Source of the DNA: an uncultured Shewanella sp.
GTDB taxonomy: Bacteria > Pseudomonadota > Gammaproteobacteria > Enterobacterales > Shewanellaceae
Reading direction: 5' to 3'
Assembly: GCF_947497935.1 (NCBI RefSeq)
Contig: NZ_CANMIO010000008.1
Location: 124,001-188,000, forward strand
Length of the DNA stretch: 64,000 nt
The notes under the pieces were generated by a model. The model was not told the DNA's origin, did no database searches, and saw only the letters and a list, made by a program, of their open reading frames with translations. The translations under genes and the position numbers were made by a program. Positions 1 through 7,873 of the stretch are shown here, piece after piece (the stretch's first letter is position 1; the number at the start of each line of letters is the position of its first letter).

Positions 1-2062
1 CGACGGAGCTGACGGTGTAGTTGGAGTCGGTATCGATTCAGCCACTAGCGTCCAGGCGCAATTCACAGAAGCGACAGTTACTGATGGAACTGTTACCGTA
101 AACTTCAATCTAGAAAATGCAAATGGCGTTGCTGTATTAGGCCTAGATAAAGACTATGACTTGCGCTTTGGTATCGCCCAACTCGCTAAAGTCAGCGAAA
201 CTATCGAGGATGTCGAATACGATAGAGGTTATCAATGGCAAGCCTATATCAACGTACTTAAAGAACCGGGTAGCCTGCCGGACGATCCAAGTGGACTTGA
301 CCCATCGCCGCAATATCAAGCTAATGTTGAAGCTGCAAGTGCTTGCGAAGACTGTCTAGTGGATAATGGTGACGGTAGCTATTCTTATACTTTCCAGCAG
401 AACATCGCTAATGTCACTGAGCCGCTGACTATCGTCTATGGTGAAGAGAACACCCATAGAGCAACAATGGAATTAAAACTGCCACAAGCCACTGCAAACG
501 CCTACCATGACTGGCAGCCCTCTACAGGTGCAACAACCGATATTCAAACCCGTAACGTAGTAACCATAGAGACCTGTTATACCTGCCACCAACCAGAAAG
601 CCTTGAGCTTCACGGCGGTCGACGTATCGCGCTTGAAAACTGTGCAAGCTGCCATACCTCAACCTCTGGCGATCCAGAAAGTGGCAACAGTGTCGATTTT
701 ACCTATATGATCCACGCGATCCATAAAGGTCAAGATAGAGAAACCAGTACACCGGATGGTATGGTGCCAGCACCATACAAAATTGTAGGTTACGGTGGTA
801 GCTTACATGATTACGGTAAGGTGATGTTCCCGCAAAAGCCTGCTGCTAATTGTGCCTCTTGTCATGTCGAAGGTGAAGGTGCTCCTGCGAATGCAGACCT
901 GTTCAAAGCTGAGCTAAGTAACACAGCTTGTGTTGCTTGCCACACTAATAAACCATCACAAAACCATAGCAGCACAAACTGTATGGCATGCCATAACTCA
1001 ACCGATACTTACCCTGGAACTGGTAGTGCAGAAAAGCGTCACGGTGATGTGTTAAAGGCATATGTTGACGCAGAAGCCATGGGAGTTATGTTCAGCAATG
1101 TCGCACTAGATGCTAATGGCAAGTTGATGTTTGACGTACAAATCCAAGATAGTAGCGGCGATGCAATCGGCTCTGAGTTTATCGAAACGGGAACCCGTGT
1201 TGTCGTGGCTTGGGATACCAATAAGGACTTCCCTGCATATAGTGACGCTTCATACAGCCAACGCCGATTTAAGTTATCAGATGGCAGCTATGATGCAGCT
1301 AGCAAAACGTTCACCATAACAGGTACTACCTTCGACATGCCTGCTGACGCGACGGGCAAGACCTTCGAATTATGGTCTGCAGTTGAAGTTTGCTTTAATA
1401 ACGGCGGATACGCGGTATCAGAGATCAAGATGACAGAGTGCTCTGATAGAACACGCTCAGTAGCCGTCAAAGAAGCGCCTTACCAATTTGTTTGGTCAGG
1501 CACTGGTGTCGATGACACAATGCAGGCTGCGATGCGTCGCTCTATTATCGACGCCGCTAAGTGCCAAAGTTGTCACAATCAGGAAAACTACCATTACAAT
1601 AATGGGTATAACTGCCAAACCTGTCATACATCAGATAAGCCAACTAAAGAATCCGTTAGAGGATCTGGTGAATATGATAAGGCAACAAGCTACGCATACA
1701 AAGCACACGAAGCTGAAGGACATTACCTCAAGTATGCTGGTGTTCAGTCAGGAACAGTACTAAAAACTGACTGCACCACATGCCATACAGAGGATGGTAT
1801 TCAGCTTGGTCGCGCAACAGATAGAGTATGGAACTATCCAAACCTTGAAACCAAGGAACAAGCGGGTCTTTGGGTATCTTCTGATGCGGGAGCTTGCCTA
1901 AGTTGTCACCAGAAGTACTTAAGCGACTCGGGAGCCAACCATATCGTTGCTAACGGCGGGATCCTTGATGGTATGGATGCTGATGATGTGAGAACTCGAG
2001 CAGCAGAAGCCTGCTCAACCTGTCATAACCCAGCGCAGTTAATGGAGATCCACGGCAACTAA
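1..2062 (+). CDS. OmcA/MtrC-family decaheme c-type cytochrome, 5' end missing
   Basis: The reading frame is open from base 2, so the gene starts before the window; the ATG at 161 is internal. 686 residues are visible. It opens with a Gly/Asp-rich stretch like the one that follows the lipidated cysteine in the next three genes, so a signal peptide and lipobox of about 25-30 residues are probably lost. Ten CXXCH haem motifs occur in two groups of five (visible residues about 193-331 and 520-677), separated by a haem-free segment with a CX15C pair. That is the family layout: beta domain I, haem domain II, beta domain III, haem domain IV. A CEDC motif followed by DNGDGSY in domain I also occurs in the omcA product. 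Expected role: outer-membrane surface reductase of metals or flavins. It is not the 11-haem UndA by count. Family call is firm; the exact paralog is not. Confidence 0.93.
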   Translation, partial: DGADGVVGVGIDSATSVQAQFTEATVTDGTVTVNFNLENANGVAVLGLDKDYDLRFGIAQLAKVSETIEDVEYDRGYQWQAYINVLKEPGSLPDDPSGLDPSPQYQANVEAASACEDCLVDNGDGSYSYTFQQNIANVTEPLTIVYGEENTHRATMELKLPQATANAYHDWQPSTGATTDIQTRNVVTIETCYTCHQPESLELHGGRRIALENCASCHTSTSGDPESGNSVDFTYMIHAIHKGQDRETSTPDGMVPAPYKIVGYGGSLHDYGKVMFPQKPAANCASCHVEGEGAPANADLFKAELSNTACVACHTNKPSQNHSSTNCMACHNSTDTYPGTGSAEKRHGDVLKAYVDAEAMGVMFSNVALDANGKLMFDVQIQDSSGDAIGSEFIETGTRVVVAWDTNKDFPAYSDASYSQRRFKLSDGSYDAASKTFTITGTTFDMPADATGKTFELWSAVEVCFNNGGYAVSEIKMTECSDRTRSVAVKEAPYQFVWSGTGVDDTMQAAMRRSIIDAAKCQSCHNQENYHYNNGYNCQTCHTSDKPTKESVRGSGEYDKATSYAYKAHEAEGHYLKYAGVQSGTVLKTDCTTCHTEDGIQLGRATDRVWNYPNLETKEQAGLWVSSDAGACLSCHQKYLSDSGANHIVANGGILDGMDADDVRTRAAEACSTCHNPAQLMEIHGN

Positions 2063-2086
2063 TTATCCCGTTGCCAGACGATGAAT

Positions 2087-2115
2087 AAAAGGAGGCTAAA
2101 GCCTCCTTTTTTATT
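2087..2115 (+). terminator. Intrinsic terminator after the first decaheme gene
   Basis: A perfect 10-bp stem AAAAGGAGGC / GCCTCCTTTT with a TAAA loop runs into a T-rich tract. It lies 25 bases after the stop codon, so the first cytochrome is not co-transcribed with the second. Confidence 0.93.
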
Positions 2116-2565
2116 GTGCCAATTTCAATCAAATCACTGTTAATAGATTTATTTAACATTACAGACAACCTTTACCAACACGTTACAAACACTGCGCAAG
2201 AAGCGGGCAACATCTCTCGGCCTCATATGTAACACTAAGGTTAATTACGGCGGCCAAAACCAACCGTTATTTTTGATGCAAATCAAATTAGCATCCAAAA
2301 CTCGCACGAATTTTAAGCTTACATTAAGTTTAAGCGGCTCAAAATTAATACAAACTTAAACCCTACAATAGATTCGACTTAACTCACTGTTTTTAAGGTG
2401 GTTTAACATTCATCAACAATCAAAGCCTCTACTGAGGATTCAGCTCACATTTAACCTTTTCACCTAAAAGATGACTACCTCTTTTGGGTAAGATCGTGTT
2501 GAGGCCCCCCTCATGCTTAAAGAGGTAAAAACCTCACAGCAAATAAAAACTATGCAGGGAATAAA
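2116..2565 (+). other. Long leader/promoter spacer before the second decaheme gene
   Basis: About 450 bases without a gene. It holds a perfect FNR-type dyad at 2273-2286 (separate entry) and, nearer the gene, a small TGAGG/CCTCA inverted repeat near 2500. No supportable ORF was seen. The distance from the dyad to the start codon (about 280 bases) implies a long 5' leader or a second promoter. Confidence 0.5.
2273..2286 (+). promoter_or_regulatory. Candidate FNR/EtrA binding site
   Basis: TTGATGCAAATCAA matches the FNR consensus TTGAT-N4-ATCAA at all ten defined positions. EtrA is the Shewanella FNR homologue that activates anaerobic genes. The site lies between the terminator of the first decaheme gene and the start of the second, so it most plausibly controls the second. 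Inferred from the motif only. Confidence 0.6.
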
Positions 2566-4848
2566 ATGATGAATCGAATTAAACTAGCAACAGCTGTAAA
2601 GTCAGCAATCGGTATCGGTGCTCTCTCGTTCGCCCTTGTTGGTTGTGGCAGCGACGGCAAAGATGGCGAAGACGGTAAACCAGGTGAAATTGCAGTACAT
2701 ATTGATAGTGTCACCGCAGTCAAAACTGAAGTTGATCTCGCAAGTTATGACAATGCAAACGGTACTCTTACCGTTGAATTTAACCTCACTAACCTCAACG
2801 GAGTCGCTGTTACCGGCTTAGAGGAACTAACAGACCCACTACGCCTTAGTTTTGGCCGTATGGGTACGCGCGCTGAAGCATTCCAACCCTATGATATTGT
2901 CGACTCAGACGGTAATACTGTCACAGTAGACTCTCGTGGAGATGGAGAGCGTGATATTTGGTTATCTTACCGTAATAAATCAAAAGATGAGTTAATCACT
3001 GGTACTGACAACTGGCGTCCAAACCGTAACTGTCCAGAAGACGAGCAGTGCCTAGAATACCTTGGCGCTGGTAAATATCGAATTACCGCGTCTGAAGTCA
3101 TTAATACACAAGGTTTAGATTACGGCTATGACGCCACACAAGTCCAAGGCATCTACTTGATGACTTATGGCGCTGGCGCTAACAAAGTTAAAAATGTTGA
3201 AGCTTATTACTGGGAGCCAGCTACTGAGCGTGCAGTTAGCTCGCCAAAGTCGGTGTTAGAAAACCAAACTTGTACAAGCTGTCACGTTGGTCAAGAGCAT
3301 ATCCGCCATGGTAACTACGGCAATACTGCAGACGGCTGTCTTTTCTGTCATACCGACTATACACAGTACGCTGGTGTTGGTACTGATGACGAAGGTAATG
3401 AGATCAACTTTACTATTGATGGTTCCATTAAAGGTTTAGCTCACGCAATCCATACAGGCGCTACGGAAACTGACCGCCGCGACATGGCCAAATTTGGCAC
3501 CGTTATCGGAAATGCCGCAAAGAACCCTGTTTTTGGTTACAAATATGACCGAGCAGCACAAGTTGATGAAGATGGTAATCCTTTAAAACCTCTTAACTAC
3601 CCTGCTGTTACTGCAAGCTGTGAAAGCTGTCACGTACCATACACTGAAACAGAAGAAACACTGCCTGAAGGTGTCACAGTACATGCACTAGACTGGTTTG
3701 CAGATATGGATGCAGATAGCTGCCAATCTTGTCACGGTGATTATCACTACGGTGGACGTACAACAACGGACGAGACGGGAGTTTCATACGTGGGTTGTAT
3801 CGATTGCCATACCTCAAACGATGGCAACACTCGCGGCGGAGCCTTCCGTCACTTTGCAGGTCATGATAAAGATAGTCGTGAATCTGCGATTGAAGCAGGT
3901 AAACTCATTGAAACTCAATACAGCAACATAGTCTGGAATACAGATACGTCAGAACTTAGCTTCACTGTAAACCTAATGATGGGCGAGCAAGCAGTTACAA
4001 GTGTTCATACACCAAGAGTTTCTGTATATGCTAACGCTGTAGATGCAGCGCAGCCAGATGCTTTCCTTGCATCGCGTCCTAGTGCAACAGTGACCCCAAA
4101 TGCAGATGGAAGCTTTAGTGTCATCATCAATGCAACAGGCACAAGCTATACACTAGCAGCCCTAGCAGATGCCATAAATAACGGGGCAGATCTTGCCTTA
4201 TCAGCAAGCTTCAGTGCATGTTTCAAGAATAAAGAATCTACTTTGGTTGAGCTAGATTCAGAAGGAAACTGCTCTGGTATTTTAAGTGCTAACGCTGCAA
4301 AAACTGAGTTTTTAAAGCTTGATGGTTCGCAAGGCGCAGAACGCTCAAGTGCTGTAAGTTACGATAACTGCACAAGCTGTCATAACAACGACATGGTTGT
4401 ACGTCGCGGCGCACCGCACTATCGTAATGCAGACCTTCATACCTGTGCCCAGTGTCATGAAGCGGGCGATTACAACAGTATGATAGTCCGTGTGCATGGT
4501 ACTTTTGGTAAAGCCCATGGCCGTGAAGATGTACAATCTCTCGTTGATACTAAGAACTGTAGCGCCTGTCACGATGACAACAACTACAGCTTAGACAATG
4601 CTCGCTCAACGCCAATGCGTTGGAACCGAAAAGATGAAACTTTCTCTAGCCCTCAAGCCGGTGCATGTGCGTCATGCCATGTGTCAGAAAGCTATATGAG
4701 TAGTGAGCAAAGCAGCTCAGCAAAATCTCATATAGAAAATATGGGCGGTGTCGTAGCCGATACATATGAAAATGCACAACTGGCTAATGAAAGCTGTATC
4801 ACCTGCCATAGCGCAGAAAATATAGCAGATGGTCATATGCTCAACTAA
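2566..4848 (+). CDS. OmcA/MtrC-family decaheme lipoprotein cytochrome
   Basis: 760 residues. The start at 2566 has a good ribosome binding site (CAGGGA). The signal peptide ends in a lipobox LVGC with Cys27, followed by a collagen-like Gly-Asp-Gly linker, so it should be a lipoprotein. Ten CXXCH motifs fall in two groups of five (about residues 236-415 and 601-747), with a haem-free beta region between that carries a CX16C pair. The CEDC motif of domain I in its neighbours is replaced by a CX5C pair. Expected to sit on the outer-membrane surface and transfer electrons to extracellular acceptors. It has its own terminator and an upstream FNR-type dyad, so it is probably expressed alone. It is 26 residues longer than the adjacent omcA product. 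Family is certain; assigning it to a named member is not justified. Confidence 0.94.
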   Translation: MMNRIKLATAVKSAIGIGALSFALVGCGSDGKDGEDGKPGEIAVHIDSVTAVKTEVDLASYDNANGTLTVEFNLTNLNGVAVTGLEELTDPLRLSFGRMGTRAEAFQPYDIVDSDGNTVTVDSRGDGERDIWLSYRNKSKDELITGTDNWRPNRNCPEDEQCLEYLGAGKYRITASEVINTQGLDYGYDATQVQGIYLMTYGAGANKVKNVEAYYWEPATERAVSSPKSVLENQTCTSCHVGQEHIRHGNYGNTADGCLFCHTDYTQYAGVGTDDEGNEINFTIDGSIKGLAHAIHTGATETDRRDMAKFGTVIGNAAKNPVFGYKYDRAAQVDEDGNPLKPLNYPAVTASCESCHVPYTETEETLPEGVTVHALDWFADMDADSCQSCHGDYHYGGRTTTDETGVSYVGCIDCHTSNDGNTRGGAFRHFAGHDKDSRESAIEAGKLIETQYSNIVWNTDTSELSFTVNLMMGEQAVTSVHTPRVSVYANAVDAAQPDAFLASRPSATVTPNADGSFSVIINATGTSYTLAALADAINNGADLALSASFSACFKNKESTLVELDSEGNCSGILSANAAKTEFLKLDGSQGAERSSAVSYDNCTSCHNNDMVVRRGAPHYRNADLHTCAQCHEAGDYNSMIVRVHGTFGKAHGREDVQSLVDTKNCSACHDDNNYSLDNARSTPMRWNRKDETFSSPQAGACASCHVSESYMSSEQSSSAKSHIENMGGVVADTYENAQLANESCITCHSAENIADGHMLN

Positions 4849-4906
4849 TCTAGCCAAAATGGGTAGAAAACCGCCATAGCTAGTGGCGGGTAATACAAGC
4901 AGAACA

Positions 4907-4938
4907 AAAGACGAAGAATTACATTCCTCGTCTTTTTT
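4907..4938 (+). terminator. Intrinsic terminator after the second decaheme gene
   Basis: AAAAGACGAAGAAT pairs with ATTCCTCGTCTTTT (one mismatch, TAC loop) and is followed by a run of T. It separates this gene from omcA. Confidence 0.88.
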
Positions 4939-5147
4939 TATGCACAAGAAAAGCCAACTAAATTGTCAACAAATCTCCGCCGACTTCGCTGCATACACCT
5001 TTTTTCACAATCACTTAAATAAAAACAGCTCCGCACACTCAGAGGTAACATTTAACCAACAAGTAGTTATTTATATGAGAGCGATTCTTAATCGATAATT
5101 AAAATAGCCCTAAAAAGCCCCTTTTCTAACTACCCCTAAAGAAATAG

Positions 5148-5163
5148 TCTGACCTTAATCACA
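5148..5163 (+). promoter_or_regulatory. Candidate CRP site upstream of omcA
   Basis: TCTGA-CCTTAA-TCACA matches TGTGA-N6-TCACA at nine of ten core positions. CRP is known to be needed for anaerobic respiration and mtr/omc gene expression in S. oneidensis. The site lies about 150 bases before the start codon. Confidence 0.55.
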
Positions 5164-5250
5164 TAAAGGGGCTAAAACACCTGCTAAATATCCTTGTCTT
5201 AGTTAGCCTTAGTGTTGGAAATAAAATTCCACACACTAATTGCAGCTAGG

Positions 5251-5265
5251 TGAGAATAATTCTCA
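5251..5265 (+). promoter_or_regulatory. Candidate Fur box upstream of omcA
   Basis: TGAGAATAATTCTCA is a perfect 7-1-7 palindrome and matches the Fur pattern TGATAATNATTATCA except for one symmetrical substitution (TGAGAAT / ATTCTCA), a common Fur-box variant. It lies 50 bases before the omcA start, in the core-promoter or leader zone, a position where bound Fur would repress. Inferred from sequence only. Confidence 0.6.
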
Positions 5266-5314
5266 TAAAAGACCTGCAGTTAGTGATGATTAAAAACTAT
5301 TGCAGGGACATAAA

Positions 5315-7519
5315 ATGATGAACAAATTTAATCTAAGCGCTGCTTCAAAAGCATTGCTTACAGCCGGATTGCTATCACTAGCAATGACTGGTTGTAGCGG
5401 TGATGATGGCAAAAATGGTGAAGATGGTAAGCCAGGTCCAGTTGGCAAGGCTATCGGTCAAGTATCGCAAGTAAAAGCTGACATCACTTCAGCAAGTGTA
5501 AGTGAAGATGGCTTTCTAACGGTAAACTTCAATCTAGCTGACGCTAACGGCGCTGCAGTCTTTGGTTTACAAAACAAAGATATTGGAGCGGTTTCTTTCG
5601 GCCGTATGGGCAACGAAGACGAAGTCGGCACTACTGATATTGAAGGCTCACCACGCGAAATCTGGTTGAGCTACTTCAACAAAGATAAAGGTGAAGGCCA
5701 CTACACAGGCTCATCATACTTCCAAGGTAAAAACTGCGAAGACTGCTTGACTGATAATGGTGACGGTACCTACACACTAGTACTAAACAAAGCTGTTGAT
5801 ACCCTTGAAAAATATGCCTTTGACGCAGAAGCGACTAACGGCCTTTATTTAGGCGTTAAGTCTGCAAACGATGCAGGTTCTACACTAGTTGATAATAGTT
5901 TCTTCTACTGGCAGCCAAGTTCTGATACAGCTCAAGAACAACCAAAAGCTGTAATCGCCAATGAAACATGTCAATCTTGTCACCGTCTAGGTCAAGATGG
6001 TGCACTATCGATGCACGGTGGCAAACACGTTACTCTTGAATCTTGTACTTTCTGTCATGCTGACTACAACACTTACATGAAGCAAGACAAAGATGAAGAC
6101 GGTAACGCTGTTGGCGAACCATACCAGTTCGATGGTTCAATCAAGGGTATGGCTCACGATATTCACAGCCACTCTTACTATAACGGTATCTACCCACAAT
6201 CGGCTTCAAACTGCTTAACTTGTCACCAACCTGACGAAAACCTAGCCATGGCAGATGCTTGGAAAGGCGATATCGACACTGCGACTTGTATGAACTGTCA
6301 CAACAGCCCATACGCAGTACCAAGCTGGCACTGGGACAGCGAAAATAACCAGATTCAAGACAGCAAAAAGAACTGTGTAAGCTGCCACAACGATCCTGAC
6401 GGTTACCGTGGTGCAGAGCGTGGTCACTATGCTGAAAACGACAATGCACAAGCAGCTGTAACTAAAGTTACCTTTAACAGCATGAGCTATGATGCAGCGT
6501 CTAAGACAGTTGTTGCTAACATGACTGTTACTAACGGTGACACCACGGTTACGCTTGCACAAATTGATCCAACTCCATACAAGTATGGCGGATACACCAG
6601 CGCAATCGTATTCAACGGTGTTGTCGATGATGACTTCGTTGTTAACTACCAGAAAGTAGGTTACGACAAGTTTGCAGCCGGCGCTGAAGGCTCTATCGAT
6701 GTGACCTTTACTGACGCAAACTATAAAGTTGCAGAAGTGATGGAAACTGAAGGTGTTAAAGCCGCACTAAGCAGCCAACTACACGTTTGTTTTGACGGTA
6801 AAGGCGCTGTTGCAGACTGTACTGTAACTGAAGTTGATGACCAAGGTAATCCTATCGCAGTCTCTAACTCTGGCCCATATGCCGTATCTGATACGTTCTA
6901 CTTTGCAGTAGATGGCGCTAAAGTTGAAGAGTCACCACGTGTACAGCACGCTGCTATGACAGATTGTCAGCAATGTCACACTACCGACATCAAGCACCGC
7001 TTCAGCAACGATATGGATGGCTGTGCATCTTGTCATAACGGGACTCGCGACAAGAAAGGTACTGGCTCATCTAACCTAGCTTATATCGTTCATAGCAAGC
7101 ACTACTTGTATGACAGCGGCGGAGACATGTTCTTCAAGAAAGCTGAGTGTCAGGCGTGTCACGGTGAAGATGGTTTCTCTCTAAGCCACATTAATGGCGA
7201 CGCAGCTCCTGTTGCATTTGGTAAAGAGAACCTAGGTACAGACGCTGAAGGCAAGACTATTTGGGGTGAGCAACTTGTTGTTTCTCCACAAACTGCCGCT
7301 TGTGTAAGCTGTCACCAAGCGCCATATGCGCTAGATAGCTCTGCAGCTTCACACATTCAGTCAATGGGCGGTATCCTAGTTCAAGAAGGTGCATCTCTAT
7401 CAACACTAGGCATCCCAGCCTCTGAGTACGAAGCATTAGATGTACAAGAGACTTGTGCGACTTGCCATAAAGATGCAGCAATACTAGACGCTCACTCAAA
7501 CTGGGGCAGCAGCCACTAA
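5315..7519 (+). CDS. omcA: Decaheme outer-membrane cytochrome OmcA
   Basis: 734 residues from the ATG at 5315, nearly the 735 of S. oneidensis OmcA. A TTG at 5300 extends the frame, but the CAGGGA ribosome binding site sits between them and favours 5315. The signal peptide has lipobox AMTGC (Cys27), then a GDDGKNGEDGKPGP collagen-like linker. Ten CXXCH motifs lie in two pentads (about residues 218-360 and 550-718), with a CX9C pair in the intervening beta domain and a CEDC motif in domain I. OmcA is a surface lipoprotein that works with MtrC in passing electrons to Fe(III)/Mn(IV) oxides and flavins. Position directly upstream of mtrCAB matches the S. oneidensis order. Transcription is probably separate from mtrC because a terminator follows. 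The omcA name rests on length and synteny. Confidence 0.93.
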   Translation: MMNKFNLSAASKALLTAGLLSLAMTGCSGDDGKNGEDGKPGPVGKAIGQVSQVKADITSASVSEDGFLTVNFNLADANGAAVFGLQNKDIGAVSFGRMGNEDEVGTTDIEGSPREIWLSYFNKDKGEGHYTGSSYFQGKNCEDCLTDNGDGTYTLVLNKAVDTLEKYAFDAEATNGLYLGVKSANDAGSTLVDNSFFYWQPSSDTAQEQPKAVIANETCQSCHRLGQDGALSMHGGKHVTLESCTFCHADYNTYMKQDKDEDGNAVGEPYQFDGSIKGMAHDIHSHSYYNGIYPQSASNCLTCHQPDENLAMADAWKGDIDTATCMNCHNSPYAVPSWHWDSENNQIQDSKKNCVSCHNDPDGYRGAERGHYAENDNAQAAVTKVTFNSMSYDAASKTVVANMTVTNGDTTVTLAQIDPTPYKYGGYTSAIVFNGVVDDDFVVNYQKVGYDKFAAGAEGSIDVTFTDANYKVAEVMETEGVKAALSSQLHVCFDGKGAVADCTVTEVDDQGNPIAVSNSGPYAVSDTFYFAVDGAKVEESPRVQHAAMTDCQQCHTTDIKHRFSNDMDGCASCHNGTRDKKGTGSSNLAYIVHSKHYLYDSGGDMFFKKAECQACHGEDGFSLSHINGDAAPVAFGKENLGTDAEGKTIWGEQLVVSPQTAACVSCHQAPYALDSSAASHIQSMGGILVQEGASLSTLGIPASEYEALDVQETCATCHKDAAILDAHSNWGSSH

Positions 7520-7555
7520 GCTGTTACTCCTTTAGTTAGATTCTAGTACCCAAAT

Positions 7556-7579
7556 GGGAGGCTTAGCCTCCCTTTTTAA
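7556..7579 (+). terminator. Intrinsic terminator after omcA
   Basis: GGGAGGC-TTA-GCCTCCC followed by TTTTT, 37 bases past the omcA stop. It isolates omcA from the mtrCAB operon. Confidence 0.93.
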
Positions 7580-7873
7580 TAGAAAGAATTCACAACCAGC
7601 TCTGAAAACTTTTATTACACTTATCACGCATATAAGTTCAAAATTTTCAACTTTTAGCCAGTTCCCCCGCCCCCCTTCATACCTCTTTAGAAATAGGCAG
7701 ATCTAGGTCACATCTTAGCACCTGTTATGCAGATTTTAGCCCTACATTACGTTAGCCTTTCATTGGGGAATCTTATTTCCAGCATTGACTTAAGCGGCAA
7801 TTAAAAAATTACAGTCGGTATCGCTAAATCGAACCACACGTTTAAGACAGTGCCAAACCTATGCAGGGAAAAA
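7580..7873 (+). promoter_or_regulatory. mtrC promoter region with CRP-like half site
   Basis: The spacer carries GCAGA-TCTAGG-TCACA at 7697-7712: a perfect right CRP half and a weak left half. It occupies the same relative place as the better CRP-like site before omcA, and flanking blocks are similar. No Fur palindrome like that of omcA is visible here. No gene was found. Confidence 0.45.

Larger units (their letters stand above)
4939..5314 (+). other. Spacer and promoter region of omcA
   Basis: About 375 bases without a credible gene. It contains a CRP-like dyad at 5148-5163 and a Fur-type palindrome at 5251-5265 (separate entries). Segments of it align by eye with the mtrC upstream region around 7685-7795 (shared AGAAATAG, TCACAT, CACCTG and TTAGCC blocks in the same order), suggesting the two promoters descend from a common duplicate. 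Confidence 0.6.

Noticed and set aside
1..2062. First cytochrome as the 11-haem UndA
   Set aside because: Ten CXXCH motifs are present and the missing N-terminus would hold only the signal peptide and linker, so an eleventh haem is unlikely.
4883..5098. A 71-codon + strand frame after the second decaheme gene
   Set aside because: It runs through the intrinsic terminator, and its sequence is low-complexity.
6141..6562. Two overlapping minus-strand open frames of about 100 codons inside omcA
   Set aside because: They oppose a gene with ten conserved haem motifs, have no ribosome binding site or family motif, and are explained by codon composition of omcA.
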